Made by a program: the position numbers and the translations under genes. This document shows, piece after piece, positions 16,900 through 25,019 of a DNA stretch of 45,967 nt (positions are counted from its first letter, which is position 1; every line of letters starts with the position of its first letter). The stretch covers positions 1 to 45,967 of the forward strand of contig JAFSCF010000003.1 of NCBI GenBank assembly GCA_017436905.1, given 5' to 3'. A model generated the notes under the pieces. That model saw only the letters and a list, made by a program, of their open reading frames with translations, was not told the DNA's origin and made no database searches. This DNA is from Clostridia bacterium. GTDB lineage: Bacteria > Bacillota > Clostridia > UMGS1810.

Positions 16900-17585
16900 G
16901 ATAATGTCCACCCCTTATCTGTTGCAATTTGTTGTTCTTCTTCTGCCAGTTTTTCCAAATTGGCGCTACCAATGGAACACGTGTAAACAGTTCCGCTTGT
17001 ATCTTCCGAATAGTCTTTTAAAGCGTTTATAATTGACATTAAAGTTTCATAAGTTAAAAGAGGGGAATTATAAAACGATACATTTTTGCCTATTGTCCCC
17101 TCAATTCTTATTTCTTCTAAGTTGGGACAATTAGAAAATTGCAAGACGCTATTTGTTCCATTACACCTTATTACCTCTATCTTTTTTAATGCTGTGCAAG
17201 CAGTGATAGAGTCAAAAGATACTGCGGGTAATCCCATATCAGGTATTTCAACAAGTTTAGTACTCCATGTAAACCATCCCGTAAGAATAGTGTTTTCAGC
17301 AATACCGCTTAAATCAATATTTGCAGGTAGATGTGTTCCTCTATAATCGTAGAACATATTGGAAAAGTAATACCTGTTATTCCCTGAAACTTTCACTGTT
17401 GCTGGAAATGTATAACCTGTATAATCTGTTCCCGTAAGAAAGTAATTCCAACTGGTGCGCTTTCCGTTACCGGTTATACACTCTAAATGTTTTAAATCCA
17501 TTTCGTTGTTACCATCAGTCACACCTTTGTCATACACTTTCTGCTCGTTCTCTGCTATGGTTGTGAGTTTATCTGCTATACTCAT
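16896..17585 (-). CDS. Leucine-rich-repeat (BspA-like) phage tail protein, possible receptor binder
   Basis: A 229-residue protein with a short helical N-terminus (MSIADKLTTIAENEQKVYDK), as found in many clostridial tail-associated proteins. It is followed by irregular BspA/LRR_5-type repeats, for example LVEIPDMGLPAVSFDSITAC, ALKKIEVIRCNGTNSVLQFS and NLEEIRIEGTIGKNVSFYN, ending in a C-terminal helix. BspA-like repeats are surface-interaction modules. Its position after the baseplate-like gene and before the endolysin suggests a tail-tip adhesin, but this is inference. It overlaps both neighbours by four bases. Confidence 0.7.
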   Translation of the reverse strand: MSIADKLTTIAENEQKVYDKGVTDGNNEMDLKHLECITGNGKRTSWNYFLTGTDYTGYTFPATVKVSGNNRYYFSNMFYDYRGTHLPANIDLSGIAENTILTGWFTWSTKLVEIPDMGLPAVSFDSITACTALKKIEVIRCNGTNSVLQFSNCPNLEEIRIEGTIGKNVSFYNSPLLTYETLMSIINALKDYSEDTSGTVYTCSIGSANLEKLAEEEQQIATDKGWTLS

Positions 17586-18118
17586 ACGCTTTCACCTCCG
17601 ATAAGAGCATTTTGTATAGAGATTATATTGTCGAGCGCCGCTTCTATATCGCCAAGAGTATCGGCAAAACCTTGTTTTGCGGCATCTGCTGCAACTGTAC
17701 CTGAGTCTATCGCTACCCGCTTGGCTTCTTCAGCAGCGCGCTCAAAATATATTTCCCACAAATCGGCAGACGGAACTTCGGGGGCTGTCCCCTCACGGTA
17801 TGCGCCTTCTTTAATAATAATATGCGCCAAATCTGTGCTTATGCGCACAGGATTTTCCGTACGCATTGTTGAGCCGTACACACCGACTGTAACAGTACCT
17901 GCATTTGAGATAACCTCTGTGGGAATAGTGCAGGAGTTATCTGTTATCTCGACTGTGTATACGTCATCTCCGCACATAAAAACGGCAAACTTTGAAAGTT
18001 CGTCCCACTCATGAGAGAATGAAAACTCGCAACAGTAATACCCAACACTTCCCGACACTGCGCTTGCACTGCCGTTTAAAACAATTGTATCTTCCGAAAT
18101 GTCAAATTTATAAATCAT
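17582..18118 (-). CDS. Phage baseplate/tail-fibre-like protein
   Basis: A 178-residue protein resembling the N-terminal part of upper-baseplate or tail-fibre proteins of Gram-positive siphophages. It has a beta-rich domain (FSFSHEWDELSKFAVFMCG, VTVGVYGSTMRTENP) followed by a helical segment rich in Ala and Glu (about 120-170). The start at 18118 (protein begins MIYKFDISED) is chosen because GGAGG lies nine bases upstream; an ATG six bases earlier is too close to it. It overlaps the holin gene by 11 bases and the LRR gene by four. Assignment to a specific baseplate subunit is uncertain. Confidence 0.6.
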   Translation of the reverse strand: MIYKFDISEDTIVLNGSASAVSGSVGYYCCEFSFSHEWDELSKFAVFMCGDDVYTVEITDNSCTIPTEVISNAGTVTVGVYGSTMRTENPVRISTDLAHIIIKEGAYREGTAPEVPSADLWEIYFERAAEEAKRVAIDSGTVAADAAKQGFADTLGDIEAALDNIISIQNALIGGESV

Positions 18119-18518
18119 TTGCATTTTCCTCCGTTTCTTTAAATTTGTTAAGAATATCAATAAGTTTTTGCGGCATCGGAACACCTAACGAGGCAGCGTT
18201 TTCTACTATGCTTATGCCCTCGTTGGCAATGTAAAAACCGATTACGGCAGAGCGTATTTCTGCCACGTTCATAATTTCTCCAATCATATGAGCACACGCT
18301 ACTATGCAAAGAATGGCGGCTTTTTTTAATATCCCGTTAAAACCCGTTCTGCTGCAAAGTTCTTTTCGGTAAATTGCCACACATACACCGGTTATGTAAT
18401 CGATAGCCATCATTATAATAAGAATTTTAAGCACGGCATCAAGTCCGCCGAATATGTACGTAAGCCCTCCGCATATGCCAGCAAATATAAGTTTAATCCA
18501 TATAATAATATCAGACAT
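18108..18518 (-). CDS. Phage holin (TcdE/Cph1-type, Phage_holin_4)
   Basis: A 136-residue small membrane protein of the toxin-secretion/phage-lysis holin family. Hydrophobic helices run over about 5-26, 28-50 and 68-84, with the family signature AIDYITGVCVAIYRKELCS in the middle, and a charged C-terminus (KFKETEENAND). It would form membrane pores that release the amidase encoded at the end of the operon. Its position ahead of the baseplate-like and LRR genes, rather than directly beside the endolysin, is somewhat unusual. Confidence 0.9.
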   Translation of the reverse strand: MSDIIIWIKLIFAGICGGLTYIFGGLDAVLKILIIMMAIDYITGVCVAIYRKELCSRTGFNGILKKAAILCIVACAHMIGEIMNVAEIRSAVIGFYIANEGISIVENAASLGVPMPQKLIDILNKFKETEENANDL

Positions 18519-18535
18519 TTAAAATCCCCCCTTTT

Positions 18536-20581
18536 TCATTCATAATCAATATCTAACGTGGCGGCAATATCGTAAACCGCTTCAATACTGTAGCATATGT
18601 TGTCTGCCAGTCCAACGCCACGCACATATCCGCCTCCTCCGTAGTACAGTATTGCCGCACCGTCGTAATAGAGAGTAGTGCTTTGTCTGCCAAGAGTGAT
18701 TGTTGTACCTTCTTTGTTTATTTCGTATATCATTGGTACAGTAGTATAGTCGCTAAACTGATAAGTATAAAATTGGTTGAGCAGTATTACTGCACCGGTC
18801 TGGCTCATAGAACTGGTTATTCTTGTCGGCGTTGTGGAAGCGCGTATCATCTGATTAAGCAATTCTTTTTTCTCTGTATCTGTTATAGAAGAATCGTTAA
18901 GTATTTTATTGTATATTTTTGCAACTTCAAGCCACGCCGCCCCCTTTAGTTCTATAACGGAGTAAAAGTCAGGGTCGCCGTATACAATACCTTTTGCAAA
19001 CTGGTATGTAGAGGGTATCAGGTTGCCGTGCCAGTAGCGTTTTTGTCCCTCGTGGTTAAATACTGTGTAATCGTACGGGTTTCCGTAAGCGTCACGCTTG
19101 TATATGTATTTAAACCCCTCGTCGGCAGACATAGTGGCTTCAAAGCCGTCTGCTGTGGTAATACGAAATTCATTACCTGTTATGCACGCATTTCCGTCGG
19201 CAGAACGAATTGTGATTTTGTCGGTATCTATATATCCGGCATTAAGCCACGGTGCGTTAATTGTGTCCGCCATAAATGCGTCTGCTGTTCCGATGGTACG
19301 CCAATCCCAGTCGCCGTTTGCTTTTTTAGAGTTTGCTGCAGCAAATACCCCGTCCGAAATAACCATCGCTTTTGTGGGGTTGTCAACATTGTCCACCCAA
19401 ATATCTCCAAACTGATGTACAGTAAGCCTTTTTGATACCGACTCTTCCACTTCGCTCTGTGTTTTTTCACGTACATTGTCGATATACTGGCTCATTATAT
19501 TGCCTGATTTGTCCGTGATTTTTTCAAGAGTGCAGATGCCAGAGAGAATTTTATCGCTTATGCTCATACCGGCGTCAGTATGGTTTGAAAGTACTATGCT
19601 GCCGCGGTTAGGCTCAAGAGGGTAGAGGGTTGTTTCTATCACACGTGTAAGTATGTCTATGCCCAATTCACGGTCGGTAACACGAATGGTATCGCCCATA
19701 GTAATATTTGTAAGGTCAACTGTTTCTACAGTGTAATCTACTTTCGGCTTGTCTATGCCGTCTTTTGTGTCGGTACTCCACAGTTTTTTTGCGGCCGCCA
19801 TAAGTTCGGAAGGGTCTGTTATATCCGTAAAATTTCTGTATCCGCATTTAATGTAACCGTACGTTTTGGCAAGAGGGCTGTCTATATAAGATACCCCGTT
19901 GTTTACGGACGATATATCCATATCGTCCTGACCTAACGGGTACAAGCGTGTAATAATGGAAGAATCGTCCATAGTTTTTTCTATGGATTTTAAATTTTTG
20001 CCGTATACAATGCGCTTACCGTTGTATTGGTCACCGCCTTTTCTAAGGTGTACGGTGTAATTGTCACGCTCCAGTTCGCCGCCCACGTTTTCAATCAGTT
20101 GGTTTACAATTGCCGCAGGGTTGGACTTGGTGGCAAATATGTCTGTTGCTTCAGAGATTTCCACTTCGCCCACGGTAAAAGGAGTGCCTGAAAAAGCCTC
20201 CTCCATAACCCAGCGAGGTGTAACACCTATCCAGCCGTCAATATCGCTGCTGCCGCTTTTGGTGTAAGTGTGGTGTATGTATTTGCAGTCGCACGCATCG
20301 TACCATACGTGGTAGCAGATTATTCTGTTAAATGCCGCACCGTCAGTATCCCTTGCAGCAGATACAGAACGTATGCGGAACAACTGTCCGCTTATTTTAA
20401 CAAAATCGTCATATTCGGCAATTTTTAATATTTCATCATCAGACGGTAAAGAAAACTCTGCTGTGTATTCGCCGTTTAAAATCTCGTGTACGCTAAGGTC
20501 CGACGCATTTTTAAATATTGCCGTACCAAGCGTAGAAAAATCTTGCGTATCTTTTTTATAAAGAATAGGATAGTTCATCAA
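18536..20581 (-). CDS. Phage tail-associated (Tal-like) minor structural protein
   Basis: A 681-residue siphophage tail-tip protein. The N-terminal 330 residues match the 'minor structural protein, N-terminal region' type, with ILYKKDTQDFSTLGTAIFKN, a beta-rich hub domain and GDTIRVTDRELGIDILTRV. The C-terminal half is variable and ends in a glycine-rich stretch (LYYGGGGYVRGVG). No obvious peptidase motif (NlpC/P60 or M23) was seen, so it appears to lack the wall-degrading domain some Tal proteins carry. It follows the distal-tail gene in the canonical order tape measure, Dit, Tal. Confidence 0.85.
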   Translation of the reverse strand: MMNYPILYKKDTQDFSTLGTAIFKNASDLSVHEILNGEYTAEFSLPSDDEILKIAEYDDFVKISGQLFRIRSVSAARDTDGAAFNRIICYHVWYDACDCKYIHHTYTKSGSSDIDGWIGVTPRWVMEEAFSGTPFTVGEVEISEATDIFATKSNPAAIVNQLIENVGGELERDNYTVHLRKGGDQYNGKRIVYGKNLKSIEKTMDDSSIITRLYPLGQDDMDISSVNNGVSYIDSPLAKTYGYIKCGYRNFTDITDPSELMAAAKKLWSTDTKDGIDKPKVDYTVETVDLTNITMGDTIRVTDRELGIDILTRVIETTLYPLEPNRGSIVLSNHTDAGMSISDKILSGICTLEKITDKSGNIMSQYIDNVREKTQSEVEESVSKRLTVHQFGDIWVDNVDNPTKAMVISDGVFAAANSKKANGDWDWRTIGTADAFMADTINAPWLNAGYIDTDKITIRSADGNACITGNEFRITTADGFEATMSADEGFKYIYKRDAYGNPYDYTVFNHEGQKRYWHGNLIPSTYQFAKGIVYGDPDFYSVIELKGAAWLEVAKIYNKILNDSSITDTEKKELLNQMIRASTTPTRITSSMSQTGAVILLNQFYTYQFSDYTTVPMIYEINKEGTTITLGRQSTTLYYDGAAILYYGGGGYVRGVGLADNICYSIEAVYDIAATLDIDYE

Positions 20582-20590
20582 AATACCTCC

Positions 20591-21349
20591 TTACAGATAC
20601 CGTTCCCGATAGGTAACAGTAAATGATAATGAGCCGTTATCAGGGGATATAGTGATAATATTGTGCTGTGGATGAAGTTCAAAAAAATCGCCCTCGCACT
20701 TATGCAGAATTGATACGCCGTTCATTTTGACCGACATATCTGTGGTGTCAATTATTACGGTTGCTCCACTCATTGCTGCCTTTACATTTAAAACCTTGTC
20801 CGGTTCACGGTCAGAATATAATGTAAAGCCATTAGATGATGTTCCTGTAATTTTAAATACTGCATCTGTATAGTATCCGCCGTTATATACATCTGTTAAA
20901 ACGGCAGATGGTGTAGTTATTTCCTCGGTGGAATACCTAAACGGCATACACTTGAATACCAACGGAAATGTGCCGGAAAATTCGGTTACGTTCTCAATGT
21001 TAAAAAGATTTGCCGCATGCGCCATATACTGTATGTTTGGCTCGTCGTCAAAGGTAAGCACCTTGTCGTCCTCTGTTGCAAGCCACGTTGCTATTGCCGA
21101 TGCTTTGTTTATGTAATCAGCCCTTGACTCTCCGCCATCAGCAAAGTGACATTCCAGTTCAATTATCCTTGGTTTAAAGCACATTCTTCCCTTTGGGTTT
21201 GCCGAATTAAAGTTGAGTTCCCCGTCAGTGCCTGCAATATCTTCGTATATGGTTTTCGGTTCTGCAAAAAGTGGTCTTGACTTCATTTCGGCATATATGC
21301 CCATGTCGTTTAAACTGTGTTTGCCGTTAAAAACAAAATTGTATGACAT
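20591..21349 (-). CDS. Phage distal tail protein (Dit-like)
   Basis: A 252-residue protein matching siphophage tail-component/Dit proteins: MSYNFVFNGKHSLNDMGIYA at the N-terminus, then the conserved RIIELECHF and the YRY/PFRYST region. Dit forms the hexameric hub linking tail tube and baseplate. It lies between the tape-measure and Tal genes, as expected. The length of 252 fits short Dit proteins without carbohydrate-binding insertions. Confidence 0.85.
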   Translation of the reverse strand: MSYNFVFNGKHSLNDMGIYAEMKSRPLFAEPKTIYEDIAGTDGELNFNSANPKGRMCFKPRIIELECHFADGGESRADYINKASAIATWLATEDDKVLTFDDEPNIQYMAHAANLFNIENVTEFSGTFPLVFKCMPFRYSTEEITTPSAVLTDVYNGGYYTDAVFKITGTSSNGFTLYSDREPDKVLNVKAAMSGATVIIDTTDMSVKMNGVSILHKCEGDFFELHPQHNIITISPDNGSLSFTVTYRERYL

Positions 21350-21352
21350 AAA

Positions 21353-22846
21353 TTATAATTTCAGTCCTTTCGCAATCAGATTTTTAAATGTATCAAGTAC
21401 TTTTGTTCCCGACTTTGAACTTGAAATATTTTTGTCGCCGTAGTCGTTGTAGGTTATGGTGGTCTTGCTGCCTGAAGATCCAAAACGGGAAAAGTTTAGC
21501 GAATTAACCGATGCCACGTCTGCAAATATCTGTTCCTTTACAGCCGCCACGCCGTCGGCAAACGACTGAAAATTTGCTAAAATCCCGTTTGAAAATACCC
21601 CGAATGTATCGGACATTAAATTTGTAATGCCTGTATTGAAAGTGCCTATTTCAGCATAAGATTTTTGCGAAAAACTTTTCTGCTCTGTTAAAACGTCTGA
21701 AAGAGCAGATGTTACGTGGCGTATCATTTTATATCCTGCATTTTCATCATAATAAAGCCCCAAATCAAACGCAGAACGTGCCGCTTCTTTGTCTACCGCT
21801 TCTTTTCTGTATTGGGCGGCAGTTAAAATGTTTTCCGTTTTTGCATCAAGGTCCTCTTTAAGGGCAATACGCCTTTTTTCTTCGTTTATATCTTCAATAT
21901 CCTTGCGGATTTCGGCAAGACGCTGTTTTCCCTCACGTGTCTGTGAGTTGGAATATATGCGCTCCTGCGCAGTTAAATATGAAAGTTCATCATCGAGGTT
22001 TTCTTCGTCAATATCGGCAATAGCCGCCTTGTATTGCTTTTGCAGAGCGTCAATTTTCGCCTGCGCATTTTCATCTATTGCCTTTTTTTCTTCCTCCGCC
22101 TGACGTAGTATCTGTTCGTGCTGGTTTTTGCGCTCGTTGAATATTCTTTCGTCAAGCGACTGCATACCGTCTATGAATTCTCTGTGCGATATTATTCCTG
22201 CAGAGTAAAATTCCTGAGTGTATGTGCGCATACGGTAAAGCCCTGCAATGTAGTCTTCGGAAGATATACGGTTCATCTGGCGCTCGTGCTCAAGCCAGCG
22301 GTTAGAGTTTGCTATGCGGTCATTATACATGGCAGAGCCAAAGCCCGATAGTCTGTCGTAATATTCTTCATACGTGATATCGCCTTTTAAAACCGCTTCG
22401 CTCAGGCGTTTATCTACACGTGCAAATGCGCTTGCAGGGTTGTCGCCGACTTCTGCCCAACTGGAATAATAGTTTCTGTCCGACACATAATCAACGCTGT
22501 TTTCCATGGCGGAGTTCAGTTTTTCACGTTCCAGTTTTTTAACACGCTCAATGTGCTCTGTAAGTGCATCTTCGCTTTTTTGCATATATTCTCGTGAGAG
22601 TGCATAGCGTTCTTCTTCGGTCATATAGGAAACACTAAGAACATCCTGCGCATGTTGAGCATATCTTTGCGAGCGTTCTTTCAATACAGCGGCATAGTCT
22701 TCTGCACTTATTTTTGCACGTTTGAGTTCATTTTCATAAAAAAGTTTGCTGTCCTCCTCCATATTCGCAATACTTTTTTTGTATTCTTCCACCTGCTTTT
22801 TGCGAGCCTTCTCAATGGCACGCTCAACTTTTGAAAGTACCCCCAT
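21353..22846 (-). CDS. Short phage tail tape-measure protein
   Basis: A 497-residue, strongly helical, charged protein with long coiled-coil stretches rich in Glu, Lys, Arg and Ala (for example LRQAEEEKKAIDENAQAKID). Its C-terminal third is less charged, with a glycine/serine-rich segment. Position (after the tail chaperones, before Dit) and composition support the tape-measure role, which sets tail length. It is short for a siphophage; by the usual proportionality it would give a short tail. No peptidase or lysozyme domain is visible. The long hydrophobic segments common in tape-measure proteins are weak here, which is slightly atypical. Confidence 0.75.
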   Translation of the reverse strand: MGVLSKVERAIEKARKKQVEEYKKSIANMEEDSKLFYENELKRAKISAEDYAAVLKERSQRYAQHAQDVLSVSYMTEEERYALSREYMQKSEDALTEHIERVKKLEREKLNSAMENSVDYVSDRNYYSSWAEVGDNPASAFARVDKRLSEAVLKGDITYEEYYDRLSGFGSAMYNDRIANSNRWLEHERQMNRISSEDYIAGLYRMRTYTQEFYSAGIISHREFIDGMQSLDERIFNERKNQHEQILRQAEEEKKAIDENAQAKIDALQKQYKAAIADIDEENLDDELSYLTAQERIYSNSQTREGKQRLAEIRKDIEDINEEKRRIALKEDLDAKTENILTAAQYRKEAVDKEAARSAFDLGLYYDENAGYKMIRHVTSALSDVLTEQKSFSQKSYAEIGTFNTGITNLMSDTFGVFSNGILANFQSFADGVAAVKEQIFADVASVNSLNFSRFGSSGSKTTITYNDYGDKNISSSKSGTKVLDTFKNLIAKGLKL

Positions 22847-22847
22847 A

Positions 22848-23003
22848 TTAACACCTTCCTTTCTTTAAAAATTCAGCCGTTTCACGGTTGTCTGCACGTT
22901 TAATCGGCTTATCGCCTGCCTGAAGTCTTGAAATTACATATGCGGCGGCTTCGTCTATGCAAAACGATAAGAAGCCGTCATCAATTCTCAGCACGTTGCT
23001 CAC
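22848..23003 (-). CDS. Small tail-assembly chaperone-like ORF, start uncertain
   Basis: The frame ends with KRADNRETAEFLKKGRC two bases before the tape-measure ATG and remains open back to an ATG at 23096, overlapping the preceding gene by 116 bases in another frame. In siphophages the second tail chaperone (GT) is usually made by ribosomal frameshifting from the first, which would explain the overlap. Independent initiation at GTG 23003 would give 51 residues. No canonical slippery heptamer was recognised, so the mechanism is open. Confidence 0.5.
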   Translation of the reverse strand: MSNVLRIDDGFLSFCIDEAAAYVISRLQAGDKPIKRADNRETAEFLKKGRC

Positions 23004-23382
23004 CGCCAGATTGTTCGCCTTCGCCGTTGTTACTACCCTTATGAACTCCTCTGAAGACACGAAAGTATTCAAGCCCGTCGGCACCCTCCTTGGCATAATG
23101 ATAAATTTCCATCAACTGCTCGTCTGTAAGGTCGTCTTTTACTTCGTTGTATTTTGGACTGAGCAAAGATGCCTCTGCAATTATATGAAGTACCTGACCT
23201 ATTTCTTTTATAGACGTTGCCTCGCTTTTTGGTGCAAAGTCAAATAACTTTGTAGCAGCCCCAAGCAGAGGATTTGGTATTTTGCCTGCCATAGCAAGTG
23301 ATAAGATGCTTGGCCTTTTTAATATAACGCTCATCGTGCCTCTGCCATCATAAGAGGATATAGTTGTACAAAATTCGTTCAT
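22981..23382 (-). CDS. Phage tail-assembly chaperone (gpG-like)
   Basis: A 133-residue protein between the tail-tube and tape-measure genes, where the tail-assembly chaperone is expected. It contains KRPSILSLAMAGKIPNPLL, common in clostridial phage chaperones, a helical core and a low-complexity hydrophilic tail (KGSNNGEGEQSGGEQRAEN). A ribosome-binding site AAAGGAG precedes the ATG, and a terminator hairpin lies between it and the tail-tube gene. Confidence 0.75.
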   Translation of the reverse strand: MNEFCTTISSYDGRGTMSVILKRPSILSLAMAGKIPNPLLGAATKLFDFAPKSEATSIKEIGQVLHIIAEASLLSPKYNEVKDDLTDEQLMEIYHYAKEGADGLEYFRVFRGVHKGSNNGEGEQSGGEQRAEN

Positions 23383-23402
23383 TTTAAACTCCTTTCTTTT
23401 TT

Positions 23403-23435
23403 AAAAAAGCGGCAGTGGTTGCCACCGCCGCTTTT
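23403..23435 (-). terminator. Intra-operon terminator after the tail-tube gene
   Basis: Read on the minus strand, a GC-rich stem (arms 23427-23435 and 23403-23413, extended inwards with one mismatch) is followed by a T-run. Placement directly after the major tail protein would lower transcription of the downstream minor tail and lysis genes, a common way to set stoichiometry. Confidence 0.75.
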
Positions 23436-23441
23436 ATGGGA

Positions 23442-24002
23442 TTAATTAAGTGTTGTAAGTGCTTCAACAGCCACGCTGCTTTCACCTGTTTTGGCTCTTG
23501 AGCGAAGCGTAAGTTCAGGTACAAAGAACTCGCCGTCTTTAATTGAATATTCCACGGGTTTGCCCTTGGCGTGCTTGAATGTAAATTTGATATACTCAAG
23601 CGTTTCGCCGTCGCAGTCGAGTTCTTCTGTGTAAAGGCTTATTGTAAGGTTTTTGCGTTCTGTAACAGTACCAACTACGGGTGCGGCATAACTTACAAAA
23701 TTGCCTGCCTCGTCATATTCAACTGTTCCGCCGTCAATAAGCGCAAGCAGTTCGGGGCAGAAGGTGTTGTTTACAAGGTTGATTTCATATCCTAAAAGGA
23801 TATCCTCGTAACGAAGTGAAGCCAGAATGGTATTTTTAACACGGTGGATTTTTTCAGTCCCCTCGCTTACAAAAGGCTTTATGCTTGCCTCGGAAGAGGT
23901 AGCAAATACATATGTAGCGCCTCCGTCGTCTTCTTCGGTTATTTCAGCACGTACAATGTTTGCCAGTACGCGTTCTTCAAGATTTTTAATGGTTTGTGAC
24001 AT
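23442..24002 (-). CDS. Phage major tail tube protein
   Basis: A 186-residue beta-rich protein with features of siphophage major tail proteins: MSQTIKNLEERVLANIVRAE, GTEKIHRVKNTILASLRYED and ILLGYEINLVNNTFCPE. It sits after the head-tail joining genes and before the chaperones. Similar clostridial proteins are annotated as phage tail tube or major tail. No membrane segment or signal is present. The assignment rests on size, order and resemblance rather than a catalytic motif. Confidence 0.75.
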   Translation of the reverse strand: MSQTIKNLEERVLANIVRAEITEEDDGGATYVFATSSEASIKPFVSEGTEKIHRVKNTILASLRYEDILLGYEINLVNNTFCPELLALIDGGTVEYDEAGNFVSYAAPVVGTVTERKNLTISLYTEELDCDGETLEYIKFTFKHAKGKPVEYSIKDGEFFVPELTLRSRAKTGESSVAVEALTTLN

Positions 24003-24016
24003 TCATTTCCCTCCTG

Positions 24017-24364
24017 TTATAATTTTGTGCATGATGCAGATTTTAATGTTCTGTAAGTAAGAATTCGTTTGTAACCGCCGAAATCGTCACCACTTTCTGC
24101 GTCGTTGCTTTCGTAGAACTTAAAAGAGGTGTTTTTTAATGCGCATTTAACTTTAGAACATATTTCTTCAAGAGAATTGTAATTTTCCAAAGGCGCAATT
24201 ACAGTTACCGAAAAATATGTGAATACACTTTTACCGGTAAGGCTCATCTCACTTTTTTCTTCTTTTACAACGGCGTAAGCGGTGGTGCATTTGCCACTTT
24301 TTTTAGCAGGCAGATATACGTCTATTCCTGCGGATTTAAGATAAGAAAACAGTTTTTTTATCAT
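24017..24364 (-). CDS. Phage tail terminator/completion-like protein
   Basis: A 115-residue protein at the position of the tail-terminator or neck protein: N-terminal MIKKLFSYLKSAGIDVYLPA, then a mixed alpha/beta core including YFSVTVIAPLENYNSLEEIC. The pattern of strand, helix and strand fits the gpU/gp17 fold group, but no family motif is decisive. It ends 14 bases before the tail-tube gene. Confidence 0.55.
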   Translation of the reverse strand: MIKKLFSYLKSAGIDVYLPAKKSGKCTTAYAVVKEEKSEMSLTGKSVFTYFSVTVIAPLENYNSLEEICSKVKCALKNTSFKFYESNDAESGDDFGGYKRILTYRTLKSASCTKL

Positions 24365-24374
24365 ATTTGTCCTC

Positions 24375-24740
24375 CTATTGCTTCGGCATCAGCGACAGCA
24401 GATAGTAATACCCTTTTATATCCTCAAAAAAGGTAATGGTGTACTCTTTTCCATCTGTTTCGATAATGTCGTTTTCGCTTATTTCAAGCGGCTCGTCATA
24501 TGGCAGTATCGCCATAGGCGTGCGCCTGCGGTGTACGGAATTATCGTCGTCAACACGCAGGTCGATGTACGGATTGTATCTGTGAAGTAACTGCGAAAGA
24601 TATAAATTGTATTCTGCATACTTCTCCTTGCCCGCTATATCGCCGAATTCGTCATAAGAACATTTAAAAAACTGCGCAGGTTGCAGCACACAATGTTTTT
24701 CAAGTATGCGTTGTATCCTTGATTTAGTTGCTTTTTTCAT
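24375..24740 (-). CDS. Phage head-closure/stopper-like protein
   Basis: A 121-residue protein with a C-terminal beta-rich half (ENDIIETDGKEYTITFFEDI) resembling head-closure proteins, placed between the connector and terminator-like genes. It overlaps the connector gene by four bases (24737-24740). No decisive motif is present, so the role is inferred from order. Confidence 0.5.
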   Translation of the reverse strand: MKKATKSRIQRILEKHCVLQPAQFFKCSYDEFGDIAGKEKYAEYNLYLSQLLHRYNPYIDLRVDDDNSVHRRRTPMAILPYDEPLEISENDIIETDGKEYTITFFEDIKGYYYLLSLMPKQ

Positions 24741-24994
24741 ACCATATCGCCTCTTTTCACAGAGCCGGTACGGTTTTTGCGGTACATTGCGGCAAGCGAC
24801 AACCAGTATGCCCTTGACGATTCCATCGTCATATCAGAAAGTTTTAAAGAGTCACTTTCTGCTTTTATAATAAGCGCTCTGTAGGTTGCCTCTGTAATAT
24901 CCCTGCCGCAGTCTGTATAAATTCTTTCCAATTCTTCGTCCGTGAAAAACGGATAGTCGCCCTCACGGAGATTTGCTTTTAATATTTTAAGCAA
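24737..24994 (-). CDS. Phage head-tail connector (gp6/gp15-like)
   Basis: An 85-residue, mostly helical protein of the head-tail connector type, with FTDEELERIYTDCGRDITEA followed by further helices and the conserved ALIIKAESDSLKL and YWLSLAAMYR. Such proteins form the adaptor ring beneath the portal. The start is TTG at 24994, supported by a G-rich ribosome-binding site eight bases upstream (around 25003-25009). Confidence 0.75.
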   Translation of the reverse strand: MLKILKANLREGDYPFFTDEELERIYTDCGRDITEATYRALIIKAESDSLKLSDMTMESSRAYWLSLAAMYRKNRTGSVKRGDMV

Positions 24995-25019
24995 TTATAT
25001 TACCCCCTCTGTGGTATTA

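Noticed and set aside
16896..17585. LRR tail protein as target of a diversity-generating retroelement
   Set aside because: No reverse transcriptase or template repeat is present in the window.
23588..23600. TATACTCAAGCG match to the conserved terminator loop
   Set aside because: It lies within the tail-tube coding sequence, forms no hairpin, and is explained by codons for a conserved-looking protein segment.
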